DNA of 64,000 nt from Vesta saturnalis (GCA_036346205.1 JARFJB010001979.1:701501-765500), one strand, 5' to 3'. Shown: positions 1 through 47,203, numbered from the stretch's first letter. The notes: generated by a model not told the origin, from the letters alone. Numbers and translations: made by a program.

Positions 1-397
1 CAGCCCATTAGAGTAGGTCCCCATTTCCAAGGAAACCAACCATAACTAATTGATAAGGGTTTCGTTCAGAAAAGATTTCCACCTATGTTTTGGCCTGCAA
101 ACGTCATTTTTGACAAAAAATTTGAAATTTGTTAAAAACGGTTAGACTTAGGTATAGGACATTATACATAAAATGTGTCTAAAATTGTATGTAGAATCTA
201 AATATGTAATAATATATAGGGTTTTCTATTTAAAAAAAATTTTAAATTACTTCTAAGCTTTTATGATCTACCCTGTACAATTAAAAATATTTTTGGAATA
301 TGCACCAGAACATATCTTATAACTTTTGCATTTAATTTTTTTTTGTATCTCTTTAAATAAAGGAGATATGGGACTTTGTCATTCTAATGCGCCACCC

Positions 398-401
<4 letters not shown>
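1..401. mobile_element. Terminal part of a DD41D/Tc1-mariner-like element, cut by the window edge
   Basis: The right edge reads CCACCCTG directly before TGTATATA, the mirror of the CAGGGTGG terminus of the DD41D elements at 32508, 42281 and 43218. A second internal CCCTGTACA occurs near 272-280. No transposase is visible in this piece. Confidence 0.4.

Positions 402-403
<2 letters not shown>

Positions 404-467
<64 letters not shown>
404..467. repeat. (TA)n microsatellite
   Basis: About 32 uninterrupted TA units, abutting a CACCCTG transposon-like end on its left. Confidence 0.95.
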
Positions 468-473
<6 letters not shown>

Positions 474-1800
474 AGACTCCTTTCTGGATGATACCAGGTT
501 TCTTTTAAAGATATCTTACTGATTACCACTATGTGGATTTTGTGTTAACCTCGGCTAGTCAGGGAATTTAGGGGTGGATTTTTAGACTCATATAACTGTT
601 AAACAACGCCGTACCCAGGTTTAATACATATATTTAAACAAACTCCTTAATTATAATAATAAATAAAAGTAATAAAATAAAAAGTATTCTGGTAAAATAA
701 ATTAAAGTTCTTAATTTAAACAATACTGGAAAAATGTAAAGGAAATTAATATTCTGGTTCAGCGCCTGGTATTTGGGCAGCCCACCGTACACCAACGTGA
801 GCCTGGCGTCCTCGACTCTGAAGGCGGTAATTCCTCGTTTGGTACTTTCGGCACAGGGGTCGCCTGTGAGTCGATGGTCGGTTGGGAAAATTTCTGTAAA
901 TCAACCGCGTTATAATACAGTATTTAAAACAACTAAATTAATGGTGGATTTTGTTTCTTTCTAAACAAATTATAAGGTGTTCAGGTGAAAATAATACAAG
1001 GGTGTGTGTACAATTCCAAGGAGGATTACTGTGTTTTTGCCAGGTAAGTTTATTCTGGTTTATTATATTTTACATTAAAGACAATGTTTTTGAAGTGAGG
1101 TTAAAGCGTAATTCAAATTTTCCATCAGGGACTGGTCTTTATATTACTGATATTTTATTTAATAACGTTCTGAAATACGGAACAAGTTACAGAAACAGGC
1201 CCTACACGGGGTTTTGGTATTTACACGATTTGTGTTAATACAAAGTCCGTTTATATCATGGGGTAATTGTTCTGGTTAATTTGTACACAACGGCTAAGGA
1301 AAAGATTACTTCTAATTACTATAATTTATATATACAATCAAAATATCTACAAGGGGTTATTCAACGTTTTGGAATTCGTAATTTACGGTTTGTAATGTTT
1401 CATATGATACATGGATATTTTCAACATGTGTTGTTGAAAATTTGATAAGAGTTCATTCACTACTAAAATGTAACGCGACCTTCGTTTTATTGGTATAAAG
1501 AGGATGATTCTTTACACTTAATCGAATGTGAATACTTATTTGCGGAATTGGGATTTCCCCTTTTATTTTCTTTAAGAATATTTAACTTAAAGTTTTAATT
1601 GTTAAAGCAGAATAAATTGCTTTATTCTAATTAACGTAATGGATTTCTTATTGGGAAATAGAAATTCTTTCACTTTTGAAGTAAAACGTAAAATTTACTT
1701 TTAGTTGTATAAATGTAATATTTTACACAATTCAGGTCGGTTTTTCGGTAACAATTTGGATTTGATATTCAGGTGTATTTTTGTGATATACAAGGGGAGT
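468..1800. other. Non-coding AT-rich stretch with a GC-richer patch at 755-870
   Basis: No coding region was recognised. The patch around 755-870 (starting GGTTCAGCGCCTGG) differs in composition from its surroundings and is probably part of a dispersed repeat, but I cannot name it. Confidence 0.4.
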
Positions 1801-1810
1801 AAATTATAAG

Positions 1811-2057
1811 TGTTGATAGCCAAGCAGGAAGCTCGAGCTAAATCAACAAATTCTAGAGATTCTATTTATTCAAAGTTGTAACGGACGCTTCGAATATATA
1901 CAGGAGGTTCAGGATATATTGGTTGTTCGTTTATAATTTCGTTAATAGCCAAGCCAATGGGCTCAATAGTCTAAATTAACGAATCTTAGAAATCCTATTT
2001 ATTCAAAGTTATAACGGACACTGTGAATATATAGAACTTTATACAGGGGGTTCAGGA
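1811..2057. repeat. Direct repeat pair, about 110 bp units
   Basis: 1811-1917 and 1940-2057 share the order ATAGCCAAGC, a short spacer, ATTCAAAGTT, AACGGAC and GGTTCAGGAT. The copies differ by small indels. Function is unknown; probably part of the same repeated block as the tandem array at 2338-2716. Confidence 0.7.
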
Positions 2058-2337
2058 TGGAATTGGTAAATTGCCGTTTCTGGAGGTTATAGCGCGTGAG
2101 TGGGAAACCAGACTTGCTTATAGCCTCATTTACTAGAAGAAACCCTATAATAATCCGGGTGATCGCCGGTGTTAACCAGTCAATCTACCTAAGATCAGTA
2201 TAATACGCAAAACCTCTTTGACGTCAATTTATTTCTTAAGGATGGTTTTTTAATAGGAATGTCTAGGTATTACAACTCTTTTCATAAAAATCGGTTATAC
2301 TTCGGAGTATTTGGATTCTATTTAAATTTAATTGAAA

Positions 2338-2716
2338 TTGCTTTAAGAGCGGTTCAGGCGGTTATGTTCTCGAATTGAGAATTTCAGGTGTAATAATAAA
2401 TTATTACAAACAAGCAGGCAGGAGAGTATATTTGCAGAGAAGCGTTCTACAAATAGAAGTTTTCTATTTATTGCTTTAAGAGCTGTTCAGGCGGTTATGT
2501 TCTCGAATAGAGAATTTCAGGTGTAATAAATTACAAACGGAAAGGCAGGCGAGTATTTGCAGAGAAGCGTTCTACAAATAGAAGTTTTCTATTTATTGCT
2601 TTAAGAGCTGTTCAGGCGATTATGTTCTCGAATAGAGAATTTCAGGTGTAATAATAAATTATTACAAACAGGCAGGCAGGAGAGTATTTGCAGAGAAGCG
2701 TTCTACAAATAGAAGT
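2338..2716. repeat. Three tandem copies of a 121-133 bp unit
   Basis: Copies at 2338-2470, 2471-2595 and 2596-2716 each begin TTGCTTTAAGAGC, contain GTTATGTTCTCGAAT and end with GCGTTCTACAAATAGAAGT. They differ by point changes and indels in the middle. Such short tandem blocks occur as satellites or in the untranslated ends of large retroelements. No coding potential was seen. Confidence 0.85.
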
Positions 2717-2956
2717 AATTTAAAAGTGCCAAAATTTCGCTTATAAACCTTGCGAATGAGTGGGGTTTTTGGTAGGAAATGTCGCAACGTTTCTGCACAT
2801 CGTGAAAGTGGGGTACCGGTGCGCACGCAAAAGTGCTGATTATTTACATTTATTTAGAACTGGAATAAAATAAATTATTATTAAAACATTATCTTAATAA
2901 TTTTTATTAAAATAATAATTAATTTATCTTACCCAAATTCTGGCTCGTTACATACA

Positions 2957-2960
<4 letters not shown>

Positions 2961-2993
<33 letters not shown>
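2961..2993. repeat. (TA)n microsatellite
   Basis: About 16 TA units in AT-rich DNA. Confidence 0.95.
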
Positions 2994-2995
<2 letters not shown>

Positions 2996-4987
2996 AGACG
3001 ATATTTACAAAGATAAATATCATGGTAATATAGAAATAAGCTCAGAATAAAAGGTACATTAAACATAGAGTAATTCCGAAGGAATTGATTAAACATATAT
3101 GTAAACGGCAAGTTGCATAAGTTCAACTTAACATAAAACTACATAACTATGTAGTTATAAGGCATGTTGTTAGCTATTTAATTCAAGTTTCACATGTATT
3201 ACATTTCAATCATGGCTGTACAACAGACTTATTCATGCTAGTAATTTCCTATCATTTTCGGAAGTGTTAGAATATGTATTTGCTTCAATAAAATTCATGT
3301 TATCTATTTGAATAAGAAATCCAATTCTGGTGGCATAATCTGCTTCTGTTCTGAAAGTAAAAGAAGATAATTCGTATCAACTAATCAATTAATGTAGTAA
3401 TTAGAAGAGATTCATAGAATTTACAAGTGTAAAATATGAAATTAAACAATTATTATGAAAAATGAAGTGCAAGTGTTGAGAAACCAGATTGTCACGTACG
3501 AACATAGAGGTTCTGATGGAAATTTTCAAAATAAACTATAATTGTGTTAGAAACTGATGTATCATTTTGTTTTTTGGGTCATAGAATCCATTTCTATTTA
3601 TAGTTTTCCTGTAGAAAGTAAGAAAAGTTAGATATAAGTAATTTGTATATGTATAACTCCATAATTATTGAAATTTAAATGAATTAAGTGTTTTAAAAGT
3701 AAATAGGGCATATGAGGTACCGGTGGAAAGGAAATTTTGTGTAGATTTTAAAAATAATCATGTTTTTAAGATTTGTCCTCATATTAAAACGTTATGTATA
3801 AAAGTAATAATTTGCAAATTTCAGAAATATGATTATCCAATCAGAATTAAGGTCTGTTATGTTTGTATAGAAAAATTGTTCCAATCAAATTGGTTGTTAG
3901 GCAAAGAAATGATATGATTCTGTTATATTTTTCAAACAGTCTCTACCAATCCTTCAAGCTGAAAGCATGCCACTCGATGTATACATGGGTTCAGATTTAA
4001 GATTGATCGTGCGTTTCGTATAACCTAAAATAATTCCGATACAGAAACAATTGAAATTTTTGAAATACACAATAAGTAAGGTTAACGTGAATTATTTGTA
4101 CGAGTGATGTGTTATCGTTAAACAATCGAAGTTAAATCATGTTTTCAATTTTTTTTTTAATATAAAATTATTTTAACATTAAGTTAACATGGGGTTAGTA
4201 TTTCTATAGAAATAAAATTTAAAAAAATTTGATTAAATAAAATTTGTATGCAGATAAGTTATTGTATTTAGTTATACAATAACTTTAAATCAAATAATTA
4301 TATTTAATTATATAATAAATTAAATTAAAAGTGTTTACGAGAAGTTTAGTAAATATTTCAAAGAAATACTTAAGCATCATACCTGTATAAACTTATGCTG
4401 TATATGAACCACCGCTGGATTAGTATACTTTGTGGGATTCAAATTACATCTGATCTGGATGATGGAACTTCAATAAAGAAAATGGGAGCAGCTGAAAGAA
4501 GATAAATATTTTTTTAAGTTTATGAATCTTATATTAATTTTCGAGGTTATGTTGATGATTATTACTTATCACCTATGTGTGACTGATAATTATATACCAG
4601 TCTGCAAATAGTACAACCATACATTGATTTTATATTGATCCAATATTATATTAAAAAGCTAAGTATACTTCTCCGAAATTATATATTCTTCATTGTTTAG
4701 CCATGATACAATGTGCGCACAAATTGAACTCGGTAATAACCGCATGCGTGAAACATGTGTAATTGCATACAAGGTGTTTGAATAAAAGAATTTTTATACA
4801 GTGCCAACTTTATTTTAAAATTATAATTGATTTTATTTTGCAAAAGAACCTAACGTACATGTTTAATACTTTTAATACTGAACTAATCCTGAACTCTATC
4901 ACCTGATAAGCTAGTTGAGGCAGTTATATTAAACAATATAATAATAATTTTATTTGCGTAATTATAATAATCATATAATTTTAATCA

Positions 4988-4989
<2 letters not shown>

Positions 4990-5046
<57 letters not shown>
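4990..5046. repeat. (TA)n microsatellite
   Basis: About 28 TA units; paired with a second array at 5104-5145 across a 57 bp spacer. Confidence 0.95.
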
Positions 5047-5048
<2 letters not shown>

Positions 5049-5100
5049 TATGTATTTATTGGACTGTACTTATTTAATAAGATTTGCCCCACGTTGTGGC

Positions 5101-5103
<3 letters not shown>

Positions 5104-5145
<42 letters not shown>
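5104..5145. repeat. (TA)n microsatellite
   Basis: About 21 TA units. Confidence 0.95.
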
Positions 5146-5147
<2 letters not shown>

Positions 5148-5813
5148 TTGTTTGATTACAGATAGAAAGTAAACGGTTAATACATACTTATTTAACAAAC
5201 TTTTAGTAGAAACTTCACTACCGAGAAAGTTTAGAAACTGTTGCTTTTTTAAGGAACATGTCAACTTTCGAAACCAATTAAAAAATACGATTTATGTATT
5301 TGAATTTGTAATTTTAAACATTGGCACCAGTTTACTTTTATTTGCAATTTCGATAAATTATTTACTTACATTAATGCATGCACCTAATTTTAAAGGCTAA
5401 TTTATATTATAGCTAATCTTTCAGTAATTTGAATTACTTCATTATAACCGCTGTATATTAGCGGTAAGCCGGTATCATTTGAATAAATTAATTCTATATC
5501 AAAAGAATACCTAGTTAATAGTGCACAACAATACTAATAAACATAATATATGAGCGTTGACCAGTGGATATGTAAATATAATAATTATGTTTCAAGCACA
5601 TTATTTCACAGTTCTATGAACTTTGTTACATTCCACTTCAGCTATATGAAAACTAATTTTTTTATCCTATCTAAAACAATTCGATCCATTTAAATTTGAT
5701 GTAACCGTAACAAATAAGTCTGGTAGCTTAATGTACTTATCTTAGATATACTGCATTAACACTAGCAGCACTGAAAATGTAATACTAAAATCTACTTTTA
5801 CAATTTTAAACCG

Positions 5814-40115
<34,302 letters not shown>

Positions 40116-42233
40116 TTTAAATAAAAATGTTATTACACAAGAAACGCATGCAGTTTAAAACGCAAGTAGAATACTAAATGAGGATCTGTAATTTCTTCTC
40201 AGTATTTGTTGTAAGATGATAACCAGGTCGGGGAAAGGCTCTTACTGACGACCTGGCTTAGAGAAAGCACCTAACAGTTATATTATACAGATCAAATACA
40301 ACCTTATTTTTTTGTTTATTTTAATTGTTACTTCCACTCTTGTGTTTTCTCAAACATGAAGGAAATAAGTATAATACTATGTTGCGCTTAACGAATGAAA
40401 CTTGTTATACAGCTTTCGTTGTCGTGCACTTAATTATATTCCTTTTGTATAATAAAACTTGTCATACATCGAACACAACAATTACTGTTTTCTTGTAAGC
40501 TTGTTAATGAACTTCCTGTGCGGTATACCTAATAACATTTAGAAAGTGTTTGTATGCAAAGACTTTCAGGTCACTTATTTTTAAATTTATGTATGAATAA
40601 CGGGTTTTATTATTTTAGTATGAAACGAAATTAAGTGCATAACAATTTTATTGCCACACTGTAAATATTTAAATTTATTTATTTATTGTAGACACGAATC
40701 CGTTGAAAATGTTGTAATAAAACTGAAAACGACAGTGTTGCGCACATCTAGATACCTATATACAAATACATTTTGTGCAGTATCTAAACAATCTAGATAT
40801 ATGTGGACCATAAACCCGGGATAATTTTCATCAGTTTTTGTGGTATTGACAAATAATTGCTATTTATTCAATAAACATAAATGGAATTGGCACAAATTTT
40901 GTAAAGGATGCCACGATACTGATATTAGGAAACCATTAATGGGCGGGGGGAGGGGGGGGTTCCCAAGGGAAGGGCGGGCTGCTCGAGTTTTCCAAGCTCC
41001 TTCAGCCACAATCATAATATACATACATTAATTATGTATGCATGGTGGGATTAAGTATAGGTGCGGTAGGATAGGATCGGAAGAAATGAAGTTAGGGCTT
41101 TGAGGGGGAAGATACTGCCCCAGAATTCGCCTAGATAGCCGCACATGATGTGCGTATACGCTATATGTGTATAAGAAAAACCCCTCAAAAAACCTCATGC
41201 AGGGTAGACGGTAACAGTAATCCAACCCATTGCCTCCCGAATACTAAGCAAATCGTGTTACCATAACTCCACTAGCTCGGTCATTATTAAGGTGTACTGG
41301 CACCCTTTTATAGTTTCTTCAATTTTTTTATTTTGTTAAAAAGTGATGCTAATTTGCGTATTGGACAGGGCAATTCTGCATCACTATATAAAACCGGTTG
41401 TATTTAATAGAAAAAAACTGCGACTATTCAAAATTAGACTCAACAATACGTTCCTTGACATCACCCTAAACCATCATGCAACGATAGAGTCAATGTGAAA
41501 TGAAAATAATGAAAATTATCTGGTGTGGAACAAAACACAGCCTTCTAATCTACAAAATGGAAATTAAAAATATCTGGTGAGGAACAATACACTATCTTCC
41601 AACCCACAAAATGGAAATTAAATAATTTTAACAACAATTTATTTAGGATAATTTCAAAACCTCTTTTATAATAAGTTAATTACAAAAATAGGGAACATTG
41701 TAAAAACAAAGACAATAATCTACCTCAAACACACGTTTAAAACTTCATGTCAGATAGAGGTTAATAGACATCTAGACACTAACTTAAAAACATACCAAAC
41801 CAACCATCCGCTTCTATAAAAATATCGATTATACAGTTTAAGCATTTCCAATCATATTTATTTAATTTTTACACTTATTTCGATTTATGTCTAGAAACTT
41901 TTAAATAAACGTTATGTAAAATTAAATTTTAAACAAAAAATTTGAGTAAATTAATATTCCGATAAACCACACCCCTAAATAACAAACATTTACGACTTCT
42001 CGATATGTCATCCAAACTTCATATCTCGATATGTCAATCAAAAATAAGAAGCTATTTCCTATAACCCTCTTTGATATCTTGTAAAATAAAGATATTTTAT
42101 TGAAAAAATTCAATTATCGGTCATTTACCACCAATCGGTACGACACTGATAGAATCTGTCTAGCTCATACTTAGTTTTACGTGATGCACCAACTTTTACC
42201 TGGAATAAAATTTTCTGAGAAATCGATATTAAT

Positions 42234-42238
<5 letters not shown>
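40116..42238. other. Region upstream of the SDR start codon
   Basis: It should contain the promoter and 5' UTR, but no TATA box or initiator stands out. It includes a G-rich tract (40941-40978) and, at 41500-41880, an inverted copy of the R1 repeat sequence found at 15380-15620 and 16370-16640. Confidence 0.4.
40941..40978 (+). other. G-rich tract with quadruplex potential
   Basis: GGGCGGGGGGAGGGGGGGG is followed within 20 bp by GGGAAGGGCGGG. This is about 830 bp upstream of the SDR ATG; the G strand is the template strand for that gene. Confidence 0.5.

Positions 42239-42280
<42 letters not shown>
42239..42280. repeat. (TA)n microsatellite
   Basis: About 21 TA units ending at the left terminus of a DD41D element. 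Confidence 0.95.
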
Positions 42281-42283
<3 letters not shown>

Positions 42284-43164
42284 GGTGATTTTTAAGTTGA
42301 TGCTTTTTTTTAAACTGTGTATGGAACTAATTAAAATAAACAACCTTTTCAAATGACATGTTCAATGTTGTCACCATTTTATTCTACACAACGCTGTGCG
42401 CGATGTAACCACTGTTCGGTGACAGCGCGTAATAACGAAATTCGTTTTGTTTTAATTGTTGCTGCTGCATGTTCTATGCGTCCAATTAATTCTTCAATAT
42501 AATATTCACCAGAAATGGAATCAACAATTTCCGCAATACTCATGTTTGGTCATTTGAAAATCCCCATGCTATACGGCGATCAAGTTTTCAAGAAAGATTT
42601 TCCGTAAATGTTTGGGCTGGAATTGTAAATGGAATACTCATTGGTCCGCACATCTTGCCAGACCGTTTAACGGGCGAGAATTATCTGATTTTTTTGGAAA
42701 ATCATCTACCTAATCTGCTGGAAGAATTGCCATTGGATATAAGGCAAAACATGTGACTTCTACAAGAGCAACTCCGCATTTTAGACGAGAAGTGCGGGAG
42801 TTCTTGGATTATACTTGCGATTTTTTCTGTGGGGTTACATGAAAGCGTTAGTTTTTAAAACACCGGTAAACACGCGGGAAGAATTAATTGGGTGCATAGA
42901 ACAGGCAGCAGCAACAATTAAAACAAAACGAATTCGTTATTACGCGCTGTCACCGAACAGTGGTTACATCGCGCACAGCGTTGTGTAGAACAGAATGGTG
43001 ACCATATTGAACATGTCATTTGAAATAGAACTTGACTGCTTATTCCTTTAAAACAAAATATCTCTTTTATTTTTGAGTTTATTAAAAAATGTTATTTGAA
43101 AAAGTTGTTTATTTTAATTAGTTCTATACACAGTTTAAAAAAAAGCATCAACTTAAAAATCACC

Positions 43165-43167
<3 letters not shown>
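42281..43167 (+). mobile_element. Internally deleted DD41D element, 887 bp
   Basis: The termini CAGGGTGATTTTTAAGTTGA and, inverted, CACGGTGATTTTTAAGTTGA are flanked by TA in (TA)n DNA on both sides. The inverted arms are about 220-270 bp. The left arm (to about 42498) contains an antisense copy of the transposase C-terminal coding sequence. Confidence 0.88.
42545..43022 (+). pseudogene. Truncated DD41D transposase
   Basis: Starts within the catalytic domain: SFENPHAIRRSSFQERFSV, NVWAGIVNGILIGPHILPDR, LPNLLEELPLDIRQNM, then frameshifted remnants around the second Asp, a FYLWG-like remnant and ...LHRAQRCVEQNGDHIEHVI ending at 43022. The N-terminal half including the HTH and first Asp is deleted. 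Confidence 0.75.

Positions 43168-43217
<50 letters not shown>
43168..43217. repeat. (TA)n microsatellite between two DD41D elements
   Basis: About 25 TA units, bounded on the left by the CACCGTG end of one element and on the right by the CAGGGTTATT start of the next. Confidence 0.95.
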
Positions 43218-43220
<3 letters not shown>

Positions 43221-45700
43221 GGTTATTCATGCTATTCGACACGAAGTATTATAGCTAAAGTATTTGATTTTAAAAAAAGTTTTATTTTATGAATGGATAG
43301 GGACCTGTTGGCGCTACATTTTAAAATTATTTTCATGTTATACAGGGTGTGCCAAAAACACGAAAAGTATCAAAGTTTCTATTTTTTTAATGGAACACCC
43401 TGTATATTATTTTATTTTCAGTTTCTTTAATGAAAATAAATGCGAGTTTTTATACCTTATGGTTCTTGAAATATTTAATATTTTGTGAAAATGTAGTAAC
43501 AAATTTAATACTTTATTTCTCAACTTGTATTTTTTTATTTTCAACCAAATTAAGACTGGAGTCTGCTAATTGATCAAGTTTTATGTCGTCCGTGTGAAAC
43601 ATTTACTAATACAAGGTGTCTTAAAATTAAGGGTCAATAGTTACAATCTATAAACGGTAGTAACTTATTTAATTTAAATAGGATAACCTGTATTTTATGG
43701 CAACAGCAGATGTAAAATTTAATTGTCTATCGAATAGTATTACATATTCCTATGGCTAACTCTTCATATTTTCAAGTAAAATGCACATTTTGTTTGTGCA
43801 AACTGGTTTCAAGAGATCTGTAATGTATCAAGTTACCTTGTCGTTTTGACAAGTCGTTACTATTGACTGATAGCTGTTGTCAGGTATTTACAAAAGTCCT
43901 TAATTGTAATAATTGCATATAGTAGTGGTAGCAGTATTTTTTGATATTTGTATTATTAGTCTATTTTTAAGAATGCTAGTTTATCCGAAAGAAGAACGCA
44001 TCGACATGATTTTTATTCTCGGAAAATCTCTGCCAAACTGCCTCCTGGCATCACGAATTTATGCTGAGAGATTTCCCAACAGAAATCATCCAAATAAAGC
44101 AGCATTCGAAAGACTGTTGAATCAATTTAGACAAACTGGAAGTGTCCTGTATAAAAAACCCACTGCAAGCAAACCTGTGACAGAAAACGAAGAGACTCAG
44201 TTTGCAGTGCTTGCCTCTGTAACCTAAAATCCCCATATTAGTCAAAACCACATTGCCCAAAATATCAACATTAGCCAAGCAAGTGTGTCAAAAATTGTTA
44301 AGAGATACAATTATCATCCAATCCAGCTTCGTCAAGAACTCTCTGAAAACGATTATGGGATACAAGTTCAATTTTGTATGTGGGTATTAGATAAAGTGGC
44401 AGAATATGAAAACTTTTTTGATTCTGTTCTGTTTACTGATGAATGTACATTTCATAACAACGGAACCGTTAACAGACATAACTTCCACGATTATTCTGAT
44501 TCCAATCCGCATCAATTTAGGATTATTCATAATCAATACAGGTGGTCAGTGAATGTGTGGAGCGGAATAATAGGTCAATATTTAATTGGTCCTTATTTTT
44601 TCCAAGAACATTTAAATGTAATGTTGTTTTTATAATTCTTAAGAAATTAGTTTCCAACCTTATTACAACACATGAGAAGAACGATGTGGCTTCAAACGGA
44701 CGGAGCTCCCGCACATTTTCATCGCGGAGTCCGAGAACATTTAAATCACCATTACCAAAATTGATGGATTGGAAGAAATGGATCTCAACATTGGCCCCAA
44801 AGTCACCCAACTTAACGACAATGGATTTTTTTATGGGGATACGTAAAAGGAATGGTTTATAACACACCTCCAACAACACCAGATGATCTAAAACAGCGCA
44901 TAAAAGAAGCTTTCCAAACTGTGAGCCCACGTATGTTGGAAAATGTTGCGGACATTTTTAAAAAGAGAATACGTTTGTGTTTAGAGAAGGAGGTTCTCAT
45001 TTTGAACATTTGATTAAGTAATTTTTATGTACTACTATTCTCTTATTTTAAACTAGGTACTAAACTACTATTACCTACACAATAATTTAGATTAGGTTGT
45101 AGAACTTGATGACTGCTTCAATTAATTCTGTTTGTCAAAACGCCTTCCATTATAGATTTCTTGAACTCAGTTTGCACAAACAAAATGTGCATTTTATTTA
45201 AAAATATGAAGCCATAAGAATATGTAATACTATTCGATAGACAATTAAATTTTACATCTGCTGTTAAAATAAAATACAGGTTGTCCTATTTAAATTAAAT
45301 AAGTTACTACCGTTTAAAAATTGTAAAGATTGACTCTTAATTTTAAGACACCTTGTATAAGTTAGTAAATGTTTCACACGGACGACCTAAAACTTGATCA
45401 ATTAAACATTAAGTTTGTTACATTTTCACAAAATATTAAATATTTCAAAAACCATAAGGTTTAGGTAGGTTAAGCCTGCATAAAACTCGCATTTACCTCC
45501 ATCATAGAAACTCAAAATAAAATTATACACAGGGTGTTCCATTTAAGAAATATCAACTTTGATACTTTTCTTGGTTTGGGCACACCCTGTACAACATGAA
45601 AATGATTTTAAAATGTAGCGCCAATTGGTCTCTGTCCACTCATAAAATTAAACTTTTTTAAAATCAAATATTTTAGCTATAATACTTCGTGAATAACTCT

Positions 45701-45702
<2 letters not shown>
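43218..45702 (+). mobile_element. DD41D element, 2.49 kb, with about 600-bp inverted repeats
   Basis: The termini CAGGGTTATTCATGCTATTC and, inverted, CCAGAGTTATTCACGAAGTA are followed by matching sequence to about 43855 on the left and from about 45128 on the right. It is flanked by (TA)n on both sides. Internal CACCCTGTA/TACAGGGTG motifs occur within the arms (43344-43402 and 45525-45590), which may be a nested smaller element. Confidence 0.85.
43973..45021 (+). pseudogene. DD41D (DUF4817) transposase pseudogene
   Basis: The ATG at 43973 gives YPKEERIDMIFILGKS and SRIYAERFPNRNHPNKAAF (DUF4817), an in-frame TAA at 44225-44227, then NPHISQNHIAQNINISQASV, YNYHPIQLRQEL, LFTDECTFHNNG (Asp 1) and NVWSGIIGQYLIGPYFF. 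After a frameshift near 44635 comes LQTDGAPAHF (Asp 2), another near 44830, FLWGYVKGMVYNTPPTTPDD and, after a last frame change, GSHFEHLIK ending at 45021. All family motifs are recognisable, but at least four lesions make it inactive. Confidence 0.82.

Positions 45703-45737
<35 letters not shown>
45703..45737. repeat. (TA)n microsatellite
   Basis: About 17 TA units abutting the right end of the DD41D element. Confidence 0.95.
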
Positions 45738-45739
<2 letters not shown>

Positions 45740-45879
45740 CTTTGAAATATACAGATGTTTCAGATATATTTGATAAAAATCAATAACAGTTCTTAATAAA
45801 CCCCCTCTTTGAAACTGAATTTCTTTCACAATCAGCTTAAATACAACATTTTAAGTACGTACTTTTATTCGTTCTGGAG

Positions 45880-46085
45880 CACACGCACACGCAAACGCAC
45901 GCGCACACGCACACGCACACGCACACGCACACGCACACGCACACGCACACGCACACGCACACGCACACGCACACGCACACGCACACGCACTCGTACACGC
46001 ACACGCACACGCACACGCACACGCACGCGCACGCACACGCACGCGCACATACACACACACCCACGCACCCACATACCCACACACC
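45880..46085. repeat. (CGCACA)n simple repeat
   Basis: A regular 6-bp ACGCAC unit from about 45900 to 46020, with CGCGCA and CCCACA variants at the right edge. The Arg-Thr open frame across it is an artefact. Confidence 0.95.
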
Positions 46086-46130
46086 CCGGTCTTGGTCAAA
46101 CGTAAAATGAGCTAATAAGTCGATATAGCG

Positions 46131-47068
46131 ACACACACACGCACACACGCACACACGCACACACGCACACACGCACACACGCACACACGTACACACGCAC
46201 ACACGCACACACGCACACACGCACCCACGCATACGCGCACACACGTACACGTACACACGCACACACGCGCACACGCACTACACACGCACACACACGCACA
46301 CACGCACACACACACACACGACACACGCACACACGCGACACACACGTACACACGCACACACACACACGACACCACACACGCACACACGCACACACGCACA
46401 CACGCACACACGCACACACACACAGCACACACACGACACACGACACACACACGACACACGCACACACACACACACGCACACCACACACGCACACACGCAC
46501 ACAGCACACACGCACACACGCACACACACACACGCACACACGCACACACCACACGCATACGCACACACGCACACGACACACGCACACACGCGACACACAC
46601 GTACACACGCACACACACGCACACACGCACACACGACACACACGCACACGACCACACACGTACACACGCACAACACACGACACACGCACACACAGCACAC
46701 ACGCACACACGCACACACGCACACACGACACACACGTACACACACACACGACACACACGCACACACACGACACACGCACACACGACACCACACGCACACA
46801 CGACACACGACACACGCACACACGCACACACACGACACACGCACACGCACACACGCACACGCACGCACACACGACACGTACACACGCACACACGACACAC
46901 GACACACACACACACGCACACACGCACACACGCACAGCGCACACACGTACACACGCACACACGACACACGCACACACCACACACACGCACACACGCAACA
47001 CGCACACGACAGCACACACACCGACACACACGCAACACACAATGACAGCACACAAACAACAAACAGAT

Positions 47069-47115
<47 letters not shown>

Positions 47116-47149
47116 ACACACACACACCCACACACGCACACACGCACAC
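46131..47149. repeat. (ACACACGC)n simple repeat, 1 kb
   Basis: An 8-bp ACACACGC unit with many one-base losses (GACACA, CCACAC), ending in pure (CA)n at 47072-47112. The unit length matches the giant array at 8160-13912. The Cys-Val open frames across it are artefacts. Confidence 0.95.
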
Positions 47150-47203
47150 AAATGGATACAATTTTGGTTATTTACTTTTATTTGTAAGAAAAGAACGACG
47201 CAG

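Larger units (their letters stand above)
2994..5813. other. AT-rich 3' flank of the SDR gene
   Basis: Apart from two (TA)n arrays nothing was recognised. Short open frames here are not supported by codon pattern or motifs. Confidence 0.5.

Noticed and set aside
44523..44930. 135-codon minus-strand open frame
   Set aside because: Shadow of the DD41D transposase on the plus strand, which has the recognisable motifs.
45837..47161. Open frames up to 351 codons on the minus strand and an Arg-Thr frame on the plus strand
   Set aside because: Artefacts of CGCACA and ACACACGC repeats.
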